Shown here: positions 11,868 to 22,449 of the stretch, one piece after another
Layout of the letters: each line of letters starts with the position of its first letter
How positions within the stretch are numbered: the stretch's first letter is position 1
Assembly (NCBI GenBank): GCA_029961685.1
Contig: JARWKL010000008.1
Coordinates: forward strand, 8,372,501 to 8,436,500
Length of the DNA stretch: 64,000 bases
Direction: 5' to 3'
Source: Aristolochia californica
Taxonomy: Eukaryota; Streptophyta; Magnoliopsida; Piperales; Aristolochiaceae
Notes under the pieces: model-generated
What the model saw: only the letters and a program-made list of their open reading frames with translations
Database searches by the model: none
Told to the model about the DNA's origin: nothing
Program-made: the position numbers and the translations under genes

Positions 11868-11910
11868 ATGCTCAACCCATTCAGCTACTACCTTGAACCA
11901 TCATGTTTGT

Positions 11911-11974
11911 CAAATCGAATGCTCAACCCAACCAGTTCAGCATCTAGACTGGTTGGGTAGTGCATTTCAATTTG
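11911..11974. repeat. Inverted repeat/hairpin, copy A
   Basis: Left arm from CAAATCGAATGCTCAACCCA and right arm ending CATTTCAATTTG pair over about 25 bases with a few mismatches, around a loop of about 13 bases (ttcagcatctaga). A further related arm (TTCAAATTGAATGCTCAACC) begins near 11,857. It may be a small MITE remnant or a foldback transcript. Confidence 0.65.
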
Positions 11975-12805
11975 AAAAACTGGATAGTTCAACTTGTCAA
12001 TATCTTAGGTAATGACGGAGCTCCAGTAAAATTCTTGTTAGGACTCCGTAGTGTTTACCTGTGATAAGCAAGCAAACGAACTTAAATAGAGTTCAAATGA
12101 TTTAAGAAAACACCATTAAAGAAAAAAACAAAGAAAGATTCAAATAGAAATGGAGAGAGCATCAGAATTGCACATTGTAAATAGACGAACCAATGAGAAA
12201 AGGCTTACAAATGGATCGATTGTAGTATAGCAATGTTGTTCCTCATCTTTGCAGCAATTCTTTACAAAAATGCAAAAGAAGAAGAAGAAGAAGATGAAAG
12301 TAAAGACAAAACACTCTTGATTATTTGTCCCTACTCTCATCGCTCTTAAGTCTTTCCTGCTTTATATAACTCTTGGTTACACATTTCTGACCATAACAAA
12401 CAACGCAGTCATTGAATGCGCTTGTAAAATTTGGTGTAACAAACCTGAAAATTAGCTATAACTTGTAAGACACCAGGAAATTGGTTGTCACAAACCTAAA
12501 GACGGGGCTTGAAAGATGTTGTTGACTTAGTAACCATTTCAGGAAGGAAACAAAAATTTAATGGCATAGAACCGAACCTGACCCTTTCGTCCTATCGTAA
12601 TTGGACTAGGTAAGATTAGGTCCGGTTCGATGCTTACAAAGTCATGTGAAAAAACTCAGTTATAGCAGTTAAACAAACTGTCGATTTATATCTAATGAGA
12701 CAATCAAGTATGCTATCGTGCATTGCATTGCCCATTACCGTTCGATCACAACTAACTTCCTCCAATGGTTGTTTCTTATTAGAAATATTTTAACAATTCC
12801 ATTAC
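11975..12805 (+). other. Non-coding, collinear with 34,951-35,783
   Basis: Contains a GAA-repeat tract (about 12,275-12,300) that produces a phenylalanine-rich minus-strand ORF of no significance. No gene seen. Confidence 0.5.
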
Positions 12806-14656
12806 AAAATTGCCACGGAATATAAAAGTTAAGATAAACCCTGACACTAGTAACTCTCCTAGCTCTTTCCCAACAAAACACTTGATGGCTTTTTCTATTT
12901 CTCTATAAAAATCAATATGACCAATTGTGGTCCGAATGATAGGTTCCCGAGGATTATTATAAATTAATTAATCAAGTTATAGTATTCTATTGTTATATGA
13001 TAAGTTATAGCTTAAATACATATAACGTTTGTGTTTTTTGAATCCTATTAATGATCATTTAATAATAGCCAAGTCTTTAATTTATATATTTTAATAACTA
13101 CCTAAAAATTATTTTGTAACATTGAGATAAGAATAACTCATCTATGAGATAATAATGTAATTATGTAATAAATTATAGTTAATAATTGATATCAACTAAT
13201 TACTTGATCGATAACTCAACTAATTACTACGCAAGTCATATTACATTAACATGACTTGATCAATTTATAATGTGCATCAATATGATCATCCAAATTAATA
13301 TAATTTCACTAATTAATAATTTAAATCTTAAATGAATTAGTTATGTTTAGTTTAGAGTTTAATTTTTATAATTTTTAAAGTATTTCCATCAATATACAAA
13401 GAATTTATGTGTATTTCACTAATTAATTTTATTTTTGATTTTAAGCAAATCTATAGTAAAAGTTTTTATCAAAATTATTATATATAAGGATAATTTAAAA
13501 TTTTTAATAATATCAAATAAATAACTTAATTTAACTATATTAATTAATTTTTATATTATGTTAACTGAATTAACTTGATTGATCAGTTAATTATTTTTAA
13601 TTAATTTAACTTAAATATTTCAATTAAATAAATTTTTTATAATACTACAAATAAATAATAATAATAATTATTGAAAATTTATAATTCTAATGCTTTTTGT
13701 TTTATTTATTTCATTGATAAAAATCTTATCTTGTTTCACATAAAAGCACTATTATAGTGGATTAAAGACTTATATAGCACTATGTTGGTAATAAGAGGAA
13801 TTGTTAAATATAAAAAATGAGAATAGTGGATATTTTTTATTTTTTCCTAAATATTTCTTAGATAAATTAATTCATTGAGAATAGTATATATTTCACAAAG
13901 ATTTTTAATTTCAACAGTAATAAGTATTTTTTTATTTTAATTTCCCTTACTTTTTCTTGTTGAAATTATTTCACGAAGAATAGCATATATTTTTAAGAGA
14001 TTTTTAAAATTTTCAAATAATAAGTTTATATTTTTTTTCTCTAACTTATTCTTGAGGAATTATTTTGTTGAGAATAGTATATATTTCACGTTGATTTTTT
14101 AATTACTTTGAGAATAAGTGAATATTTTTATTTTTAATCTCCCCTCTTATTCTTGACTAAATAATTTTTCCAAAAATAGTAAAAAATTTTTATTAAAATT
14201 AGAATTTATTCGAGAGTAAGTGAATTATTTTTCTTTTTTCCTAACTTATTATTGACAGGATAGTTTCGACTAGAATATCTTGGTGATTTTTTAAATTTCA
14301 TAGAGAATTATTGGTTCTCGCCATTTAGTGGGAATATTTTTCTCCACGACATTCAAATTTCATTGAGAAATATATATTTATCTCGAAAAAAATTATTTCA
14401 TGGAGAAGAAAAAACATTGAGACACATCAATTTTCTTGTAGCATAAGAAGTTAGATCAACTCAATTGAAGATGGCTATGAACTACTTCTGACAAGCACAC
14501 TCCTACTTAGATTTCATGATTTGAATGTAAGTTGAATTATGTCTAAACTTGTAGCTTTTGCATGAAGACTTGTTTACTTGAATGGGACACAATCATGTTT
14601 AAGCGAAGGGAGTAAAAAGTATATAATCAGAAAAGAATAAATCATTTTATATATTG
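12806..14656. repeat. A+T-rich module with ~95-100-bp subrepeats, copy 1
   Basis: Starts near 'attgccacggaatataaaag'. From about 13,780 to 14,400 it has degenerate subrepeats built on 'gagaatagtatatatttc' and 'cttattcttgacgaaataat' spaced about 60-100 bases. Other copies are at 35,784, 38,536 and 57,111. No coding. It always precedes an L-A start. Confidence 0.7.
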
Positions 14657-16745
14657 TGTTGGTCCCAAGATCCCCATTAAGATAATTTTGATGACAATAA
14701 ACAATTGAATTACTAATGATGTGTGTCAAGTATGAGGCGCATAAAAAAAACCCTTTAAAAAAAAATTTCTAGCAGCATATTCATTCGATCCACCATGGCC
14801 CATTTCAACGATCCATAGAAAAGGGAAGAAATTTCCTCATACAAGAAAGCACACCATCAACATCTAGTAGCACCATTTGACTAAAAAACAAAGGAAGAAT
14901 CATTTTTTTTTTTTTTGGACACAACTAGTCCCAAAAAAAGGCAAGAAGAATAGCATGAGCAAAAGGAGATGACCATATAGGAAGAAATAAAAATTGAAGT
15001 GTCAACAGTTGAAGGAGTCAAACCCATCTATAAAAGTCAAGCATAATAAGTGAAAAAGATGAAAGCCTAGAATGAAAATACAAAATTAAGCAGTCAAGCA
15101 TGTGATGAATCGGAGCACGAAGAGTTGACCCCTATGGAAGGAGTTGACCTCATGTCATGATGGAGTGAGCAAAACCATAGTGGGAGGAGTTGATCATTGT
15201 AATGAAGTGCATATAGCAAGAGTCGACAACATGGAAGGAGTTGATCCCACCTGAGTAAAAAATGGCAAAAAGGATTTGGCTCTATGCAATAAAAAGCTCT
15301 GAAATACAAAAAAATAAATTCAATGGACCCTTATAGTGTGCAAAAGAAAGAGGAGTTGAACTCTGGGGTGGAGAGGATTCAAACTGTGGAGGATTCGACT
15401 ACAGAATCAAGCTATTAGAAGAAAATTTGTGAAGGCCATGTTCTAGCAATTTCATTTCCTGAATATCGGGTCCAAATCAAAAAAATTTAGGTTTCCAAAT
15501 TATGTAAGTAACCTATAATATGTTCGGTAGTAAAAATAGGAACTATTGATTTTTTTTCATAATTTTTAGACCTTTGTTTTCACCTTCTTTTGCTAAATGT
15601 TGAAGAATTTGTTCTTTAACCCAAACTCTCCTCTAATGAAATTCTCTCTTCTCACAGTGAAAACCAAACCTCCTAATCTCTTGCACATGATTTAAGAAGT
15701 TTTTACCTCCTCCAAAGCTTAAAAGGTTGATAGTTTTCTTTATTGAGCTAAGAAATTATGTGTTGTTCGATTAAATACTTAAATCTCAGTTAGTTAAACA
15801 TGTGCTAAGGGATTTTAAGACCATATTTGATTCAACCATTGCATTGTGAGTAGTTTTGTTATTGACAACCATTTGAAATTAGTTTTACAACCTCCTCGAT
15901 TTTCATATCATATTAATGCATGCTTATATGTTATTTTGTTGGGGTTTTTGAAATAGCTTTTACTAAGTATTGAAACTTTGGAATTGAATTCGAAATCTAA
16001 GTATTTACATTTATATACTTCGAGATATATCAATGATAATTAGTCGAGTACAATGAACTAGTGCTAAGTACACTTTAAAAAATCATTCACTATAATTTAT
16101 AATACTACTTATGGGCTATTGTTTGAAATTTATTATTTTTGAGTTGAATTGTTTACGTCCTGCAACTTGAAAAGCCAATCCCATATTTAAATTGAGCCAA
16201 TCTTTCAAATGAACACATATTTTGCTGCCTATATTTTCAAATAAAATCATAAATGACTACTACGAGTTGTTTTCATTTTAAAATCAAGTTACTAAGGACT
16301 ATTTTAAGCTACTAATTACATTGGATAGATTTACATATTTGTTTGTACCAAGATTAATAAAAAATTTCTATTGGGAGATAATTAATATCGTGTTACATTG
16401 TAACAAAGTAGTACTCCTTAGGTAAGACCATCCTCACCCCAAATTTATTCAGGAAAAAAAATTGTGGCTGAAGAATTGAAGGTGGGAAGTTGTGTTTGCA
16501 GTTGTTCGAGTCATAAAACCCCGTGTAGGTAGGTGATGCTGAAAATCTCTTTGTGGGACTAGATTGGTGTGCCTAGTGAGTTGTTGAAAATCTATGTGCT
16601 TGTCTACCTAGGCAATTGATGAAAGGAAATCAACATATAGAAAAAACTTTTAAAAATGTTTAGCAAGCAAGAGCCTGAGATTTTACTTGCAGTTTTAATG
16701 CCCGCGAAGAGTGAATTAAGCATAGCAAAAAAAAAAAAAAAAAAA
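14657..16745 (+). mobile_element. L-A LTR-like block, copy 1 (internally deleted)
   Basis: Begins TGTTGGTCCCAAGATCCCC and 'gataattttgatgacaataa', resembling the 5' ends of some plant Ty1/copia LTRs. It includes repeated 'gagttgacccc/ggaagg' motifs (15,120-15,250). Compared with the copy ending at 43,230 it lacks about 450 bases at 16,625/16,626. The minus-strand ORF at 15,094 is a shadow. LTR assignment is inference; the repeated start motif in six places is seen. Confidence 0.45.
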
Positions 16746-16970
16746 AAGGAAAGAAAAAACTCAAAAAATGGGTTGGTCATTAAAAATTATAATAATGTGA
16801 AATAATATATATATATATATGTTTCTCAAAATCACCAACATAAGTTTTTCTACACTATCAAAATAATAAAAATCTACAAAAACAAAAATCAGAGTAAACA
16901 AAAAAATAGACCAAGGAAATGTGTCCCCCTCCCAAGTCTTGGAAGTCATATCTCCATTCAGAAGAGGGGG
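16746..16970. other. A-rich junction and PPT-like tract
   Basis: Non-coding; ends in the purine run AGAAGAGGGGG (16,960-16,970) directly before TGTTACGG. The same arrangement is at 43,231-43,463 and 61,916-62,105. Confidence 0.45.
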
Positions 16971-17324
16971 TGTTACGGTCCCGGATCTGACACATGGATT
17001 CGTAGGAGGAAGAAGAGAAAAATGAAGATCAAGGCAAAGAGAAGCTTGAAAACCCTTAGTTCTTTGAGGAGAACACACACCCCTGAGCTCGTTGAGGAGA
17101 ACTCAAAACCCTTGTTTACTATAAATCAATGCTTACCTTTCTCATTACTCTTCCCCTTAAATAGGGTTCACCCTTACAAGGTTTAAGATAAAATACTACA
17201 AAAATACCCCTATAAATAAAATATTCCTAAAATACCCATGTGGCCTACTAATTTTTTAACAAGCATAAAATAAAGTAAATTAAAGAAAAATAATTAAAAT
17301 AATATTTTTATTGCGTGAATAACA
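16971..17324 (+). mobile_element. Candidate solo LTR (TGTTA...TAACA), copy 1
   Basis: About 354 bp bounded by TGTTACGGTCCCGG and GTGAATAACA, i.e. a TGTTA/TAACA terminal inverted repeat, preceded by a polypurine run. Homologues are 43,464-43,818 and 62,106-62,457 with the same ends. A clean 5-bp target duplication is not evident (flanks are G-rich: ggggg and agggc). The minus-strand ORF crossing it is not credible as a gene. Confidence 0.4.
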
Positions 17325-17392
17325 AGGGCAAGGCTGTCCTTCCCTAGGTAAAATCCCTATACCCTCCCAATACCATATCGAAGAGAAAGAAG

Positions 17393-17394
<2 letters not shown>

Positions 17395-17430
<36 letters not shown>

Positions 17431-17451
17431 TTTTGGAGTATATATATATAT

Positions 17452-17509
<58 letters not shown>
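17395..17509. repeat. (GA)n/(TA)n microsatellite, copy 1
   Basis: GA run, then a short TA run, then a longer GA run. Equivalent sites at 43,909-43,987 and 62,541-62,669 have very different lengths. The minus-strand Ser-Leu repeat ORFs here are artefacts. Confidence 0.95.
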
Positions 17510-17511
<2 letters not shown>

Positions 17512-17542
17512 GTTTTTGTATTATTGATATAATTTCTAATAA

Positions 17543-17553
17543 CTCTGATACCA
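17543..17553 (-). promoter_or_regulatory. tRNA-iMet primer-binding site, minus strand
   Basis: The minus strand reads TGGTATCAGAG, the standard minus-strand DNA primer site of caulimovirids and plant LTR retroelements. It lies about 1.05 kb downstream (minus sense) of the TATA box at 18,596, consistent with the long leader of a pararetroviral pregenomic RNA. Equivalent sites are 44,025-44,035 (one mismatch) and 62,704-62,714. Confidence 0.65.
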
Positions 17554-17997
17554 ATTTGTCTGGGGGGTACTATAATTCTTCTATAGGAATAGGTTGACAA
17601 TACAATACAAATACAGAAAAATAGGGACAAGTTGATTATAACTATGGCTAAAGCAAAAGAAAGGAATAACATAAACTGGTATTACGAAGGGGTTTCTTAA
17701 TGAAAGATTGATTATAACTATGGCTAAAGTAAATGAAATAACTAACATAAGAAAACAGGCTATATTCTGAAGGCTTATCCTATATAAAAAATCTTATACA
17801 GAATTGCTAAATATAGATAAATTTTTGCACACAAAATTATAAATCAAACTATAAACAGAATAAGCATACAAAATATAAAGGAAGTTCGTGGCGTTGTGAC
17901 AATCAGGAACGGTCCTTGTCTTTCAATGCAGTGGGATCTGTCAGAGCTACTAGCCCTCACCCAATAGTTTCTAACCAAACAAAATATTTTTTTCTTT
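17554..17997 (-). other. Pararetroviral leader, PBS-proximal part, copy 1
   Basis: Minus-strand transcribed-leader sequence between the 1.8-kb repeat unit and the primer site. It is shared by the three array starts (44,036-44,468; 62,715-63,160) but absent from internal tandem units. A minus-strand ORF beginning MLFLSFALAIVI is shared by the three copies but runs into the GA tract; coding is doubtful. Confidence 0.5.
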
Positions 17998-18491
17998 TAA
18001 CAAACTATCAAAGCCGTAAGAATTAAAAGACTAACAATAATGATTAAACAACAAAAAGTAGTATCATAAATAAAAATAAAACCAGAGAGGAAAAATAGTA
18101 GATGTGAAATTTCCTAAAGGTACATCCTATACCTTTATTGTTTGAAAACTTATCTTTCTTTTTTCAGGTATAGAGAACCCAAGACATGACGACTTGTATG
18201 GTTTCCTAGCAATTTTGCTTCTGCCATGAGCTCCGCATTTTTTTTCCCACCAACAAAGCCCTGACGCCTCCTTTGGCTAAACGGGCGAATATATGGGACA
18301 TAGGACCATGAAACATCAAAGGATCACCATAATGCTTTTACGTCATGCAGGGGATTGACTCCAGATTAGAGAAAGAAATTATGGATTCAAACAGACAGAG
18401 GTTGAGGAGTTCCCTTTAGGAAAACCCCTAAGTAAATAAAATTACTATTTTAAAAATAAGAAATTACTGGGAAACACAGTTGATGTAGGAA

Positions 18492-18527
18492 TTATGCAGG
18501 GGATTTAGAGGAAGAGAAAGAAGCCAT
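18492..18527 (-). CDS. Leader uORF, 11 codons
   Basis: ATG to TAA, MASFSSSKSPA. The same uORF (MTSFSSSESPA or variants) is in most 1.8-kb units, for example 20,301-20,336 and 48,606-48,641. Just after it the minus strand reads CCAAGTAAGT-like in most units, a possible splice donor. Short leader ORFs are normal in caulimovirid pregenomic RNAs; translation here is not shown. Confidence 0.4.
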   Translation of the reverse strand: MASFSSSKSPA

Positions 18528-18595
18528 GGGTTTAGAGAGCAAGGTGTGCATGAACCGGGGTTTTTCATTCATATCTTCTATAACTTAAAATTGGG

Positions 18596-19044
18596 TATTT
18601 ATAGACAAACATTTGCCGACATAGAATATATAGAGATTGTCATCCGGGTGCTCATGGGGCCCCATCGTCAATGACTTATCTCATAATCTTTACAAGTGTG
18701 CGGCTAAGGTTAAACAAAACCCAAAAACGAAAAATACAAACTTTTTACAAAGTCAAAAACAAGGTGTTAGGAAACCAGGGGCATCTTCAAACCATCATGA
18801 GCTGGAAAACTTATCTTCTCAAACCATGTGCTAAAACAGTGGGCTGGAAACTTTTATCTCAAACCATATGATGAAACCATGGGATGGAAAACCATGTGCT
18901 GAAACCGTGGGCTGAATTTTTTTTCTTCTCAAATAGGATCATGTCTATCTTTATTTTGTGTCGAAGATAGTCTTTTCATTTGTCTTTTCTAGATAATCTT
19001 CTCAGTATCCATTATCTTGAATAATAGTCTAAGTATCCATTATC
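18596..19044 (-). promoter_or_regulatory. Pararetroviral promoter, array 1 unit 1
   Basis: The minus strand has TCTATAAATACCC (TATA at 18,603-18,596), with CATTGACGATGGGGCCCCA about 65 bases upstream (TGACG, as-1-like). Further upstream are three diverged copies of a motif like ACCATGTGCTGAAACCGTGG (18,810-18,915) and two copies of GATAATGGATACT (19,003-19,044). The layout resembles the full-length-transcript promoters of caulimovirids. Confidence 0.6.
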
Positions 19045-19620
19045 TTTTTCTTTTGTAGATAATCTTCTTAGTACTTTTGTCTTGCTATTTCCCATCTAAA
19101 GTGGTCAAATTGAGTATAGCTTCTTATTCAAAGTCATAGTCTTCGTCTTCTTCATGTGAATAACACTAAAGAATCTGAGTACCAGTAGATCTAGATTTAC
19201 TAGATATTTCAGATTATTGTTTCTCATAACCTTGTTCTTTAAGATATTCTTGAGAATATTCTTTTATTATCTTTTTAATATCTTCTGGATTTGTCTGCTG
19301 CTTGTCTTTCTTCTTTTCTTCTGACATTTTGGGCAAATGTCCAGCCATCAACGAATTTGATGTGTCTTAACCAACTACCGTTTGAGCTGGACTAGCTTGT
19401 GAATTATCCTCACTAGTAGGTATCTGGGTAGAAAAAGTACCTGTTAATCTTGCCTTGAGTTGTTTGTTTTCTTCTTCAATGGTGTATATGTATTTTTTCA
19501 GAAAATCATTCTTTTCCTGGAGTAACCTTCTCTTTTCATTTAGTCTTTGTATGGTCTTAGATAGGTTTCACAGTGATCACAAAAAAACAATTCTTCTAGT
19601 ATCTTTGGCAATCCCATAAG

Positions 19621-21427
19621 ATATTGTTTTAAATGCAATCGGTACCCTAGCAAGTAAAATAGAGCAAAATGTAATTTATGTTTTATAGAAGCTTGTATAC
19701 CCTGCCTAAAGATTTTAGGTATCACACCAGAAGATAATAATTTGCATAACAAGATCAGTAATACAAAATTAGAAATAAAATCCAAATACATAAGACAAGA
19801 ACTTTAAAAAAAAACTATAAAAGCCGTAACAATTAAATGACTAACAATAATGATAATAACAACACAAAGTAGTATCATAAATAAAGATAAAACCAGAGAG
19901 GAAAAATAGTAGATGTGAAATTTTCTCAAGGTACATCCTAAACCTTGACTATTTGAATCCTTATCTTTCTTTCTTCAGGTATAGAGAACCCAAGATATGA
20001 CGACTTGTATGGCTTCCTAGCAATTTTGCTTCTGCCACGGGCTCCTCTTTTTTTTCCCAACAACACAGCCCTGACCCCTCCTTTGGCTAAATGGGCAACC
20101 TAATGGACATTGGACCGTGAAACATCAAGGGATCACCATAATGCTTTTACGTCATGCAGGGGATTGACTCCTGATTAGAGAAAGAAATTATGGATTCAAA
20201 CAGACAGAGGTTTAGGAGTTCCCTTTAGGATAACCCCTAAGTAAATAAAATTACTATATTAAAAATAAGAACTTACATGGAAACACAATTGATGTAGGAA
20301 TTATGCAGGGGATTCAGAGAAAGAGAAAGAAGTCATGGGTTAAGAAAAGGAGTGCAAGAACTGGGTTTTTTCATTCATATCTTCTATAACTTACAACTGG
20401 GTATCTATAGACCAACCTTTGTAGACACTGAATAGGTAGAGATTGTCATACGGGTGCTCATTGGGCCCCATCGTCAATGACTGATCTCATAATTTTTACA
20501 AGTGTGCGGCTAAGGTTAAACAAAACCCAAAAAGGAAAAATACAAACTTTTTTCAAAGTCAAAAACAAGGTGCTAGGAAACCAAGGGCATCTTCAAACCA
20601 CCATGAGCAGGAAAGCTTATCTTCTCAAACCATGTGCTAAAACAGTGGGTTGGAAACTTTTATCTCAAACCATATAATGAAACCATGAGCTAGAAGACCA
20701 TGTGCTGAAATTGTGGGCTGAATTTTTTGTCTTCTCAAATAGGATCATGTCTATCTTTATTATGAGTCAATGATAGTCTTTTCTGATGTCTTTTGTAGAT
20801 AATCTTCTCAGTATCCATTATCTTGAATAATAGTCTAAGTATCCATTATCTTTTTCTTTTCTAGATAATGTTCTTAGTACTTTTGTCTGTCTATTTCCTA
20901 TCTAAAGTGGTCAAATTGTGTATAGCTTCTTAAGCAAAGTCATAGTCTTCGTCTTCTTCTTGAGAATAACACTGAAGAGTCTGAGTACTAGTAGATCTAG
21001 ATTTACTGGATATTTCTGAGTCTTGTTTCTCATCACCTTGTTCTTTAAGATATTCTTAAAAATATTCTTTCATCATCTTTTTAATATCTTCTGGATCTGT
21101 CTGCAACTTGTCTTTCTTCTTTTCTTCAGACATTTTTGGCAAATGTCCAGTCATCAATGGTTTTGATGTGTCTTTACCAGCTACCGTTTGAGCTGGACAA
21201 GCTAGTGAATTAGCCTCACTAGTTGGTATCTGGGTTGAAAAGGTACCTGTTAGTCTTGCCTTGAGTTGTCTGTTTTCGTCTTCAATGGTGTTTATGTATT
21301 CTTTCTGAAAATCTTTCTTCACATGGAGTAACCTTCTCTTTTCATTGAGTCTTTGTATGGTCTTGGATAGGGTTTCACAGTGATCACAAAAAATAATTCT
21401 TCTAGTATCTTTGGCAATCCCATAAGA
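19621..21427 (-). repeat. Pararetroviral 1.8-kb unit, array 1 unit 2
   Basis: Full-length unit. Its lower-coordinate end has the ~185-base linker (19,621-19,805) that replaces the PBS-proximal leader and joins the next viroplasmin segment. Its upper end is continuous with the N-terminal viroplasmin region at 21,428. The minus-strand linker ORF is hydrophobic (VLLILLCKLLSSGVIPKIF) but the frame does not match the viroplasmin frame. Confidence 0.8.
20402..20850 (-). promoter_or_regulatory. Pararetroviral promoter, array 1 unit 2
   Basis: Same layout as in unit 1, but the TATA is altered (minus TCTATAGATACCC). TGACG at about 20,472 and the paired GATAATGGATACT motifs are kept. Confidence 0.5.
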
Positions 21428-21904
21428 TACTTGGTCTTCTCTCATAAATCTTAAGAACGGGGCTATATAATAATTAGTTCCAATACTGTGCTTAGTAGCT
21501 TCTAAGGCTTCTTGTAAATTATTAAATCCTTTATAAATAGGTCTTTGAAAATCTTGAATACTTTCTATTACTTCAGTCCTGGAATGAAAAACTCTCGGAG
21601 TTTTACCTTTAAAAACTACATAAAAATTAAAACTTTTCTTTTTCTGACAAAAATATTCTGATAAACTATTAATACTGGCTAAAAAGTATTTTTGATCTTT
21701 AGGAATTCTTTGTTAAGAAAGCCATAAGTTGTCTAATAAGCATTGTTCTTCTTTGCCAACAGAAATATGGGGTAAAGTCTTAAATGTAATATTAGATTTA
21801 TGAAAAACTACTAATTTTTTATTACAAAAATTTAAAAATTCTTGCCCATAATTATTGAATCTTGAAGAAGAAGATCTTGAGGACATCTGGTCTGGAGGAT
21901 CCAT
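20907..21904 (-). pseudogene. Endogenous caulimovirid viroplasmin-like ORF
   Basis: Minus-strand ORF of about 330 codons with three in-frame stops (at about 21,713, at 21,056 and in the acidic tail near 20,937). Around 21,520-21,650 it has the features of the caulimovirus viroplasmin/RNase H1 N-terminal fold: FYVVFKGKTPRVFHSR, then a spacer, then PIYKGFNNLQEALEAT. Next come a CDHCETL motif and a predicted coiled coil (LSKTIQRLNEKRRLL, IEDENRQLKARL), a low-complexity linker, a lysine-rich SEEKKKDK segment with EDIKKMMKEYF, and an acidic tail (SQEEDEDYDF). In caulimovirids this protein forms inclusion bodies and aids translation of the polycistronic RNA. The ATG overlaps the end of the upstream RNase H frame by a few bases. 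Remnant only; not functional as it stands. Confidence 0.7.
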
Positions 21905-21908
21905 CTGT

Positions 21909-22449
21909 TCAATTAACCAAGGACGAATAAAAAAATCTCCTACTTAATATATCTGCAAGACTATTATTTTTACCTTTGATATGTTCAAATTCTATCTTGT
22001 ATCTATTTCCTATAATTATATCTACAAGATTTAGCCATATTCTTCTACTTATCTTATTTTCTTCGCTTCTTTGGAAATATTTTACTAATGCTTCACAATC
22101 AGTTCTTAATGTATATTCATTTTTACTAATAATGAAAAGCCGAAAAGCTTCTAAGGAGTAAATAATTGCTAAAATTTGTATATCTATGCTACGCATATTT
22201 CCTTTTTATTTTATTTTTCCACTAGCATAACTACAGATACGTTCTTATTCTTTAATACTATATTTGTGAGGTTCGGCAATAAGTACACCGCCCCATCCAA
22301 TGTTGCTACCATCAGTTTCAATAATGATGTAATCAAAATCTAAGGGCATTTGTAATTTAGCTAAATTTTGGATTTTTTCTTTTTCTTTTTTTACTAAGTT
22401 TTTATCTTCTTGATTAAAAATCCTTTGTCTACTAGTGGAAGTTTTTCCA
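21909..22449 (-). pseudogene. Endogenous caulimovirid RNase H domain
   Basis: Minus-strand frame with a short RT-connection stretch (EKIQNLAKLQMPLDFDY) and an RNase H core. Catalytic-type motifs seen are IIIETDGSNIGWGGVL, YASGK, a conserved-position LRTDCEALVKYF, and the end motif FEHIKGKNNSLADILSRRF, which is of caulimovirid rather than Ty3/gypsy style. Two in-frame stops (between KYSIKE and ERICSY, and after YASGKIK) disable it. The RT palm and fingers are missing: homology ends at about 22,450 next to a short GA tract. Just downstream lies the viroplasmin-like ORF, the genome order expected for some caulimovirids. Confidence 0.8.

Larger units (their letters stand above)
957..15555 (+). 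repeat. Large segmental duplication, copy A
   Basis: Collinear with 24,772-38,535 over its whole length: same order of retroelement debris, F-box gene, LTR-like remnant, mini-F-box cluster, hairpin, A+T module and L-A start. By eye most stretches agree at roughly nine bases in ten or better. The main size difference is an insertion of about 870 bp at 3,739-4,609 found only here, plus a 93-bp tandem duplication found only in copy B. The offset is about 23 kb. Confidence 0.9.
17998..19620 (-). repeat. Pararetroviral 1.8-kb unit, array 1 unit 1
   Basis: Minus-sense order: viroplasmin-like C-terminal segment (from the VSYGIAKD-equivalent at about 19,620 to about 19,110), enhancer-like region, TATA (18,596-18,603), uORF (18,492-18,527) and leader. 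The coiled-coil and KKK segments are interrupted by stops. Endogenous caulimovirid sequence; see the viroplasmin entry for the family evidence. Confidence 0.75.

Noticed and set aside
12140..12340. Phe-rich minus-strand ORF (and 35,116-35,316)
   Set aside because: Produced by a GAA-repeat tract; no domain.
21976..22161. Plus-strand ORF opposite RNase H
   Set aside because: Shadow of the minus-strand RNase H frame.
20907..22449. Possibility of an active or complete pararetrovirus
   Set aside because: No movement, coat, protease or RT palm region is present; several in-frame stops; only fragments remain.
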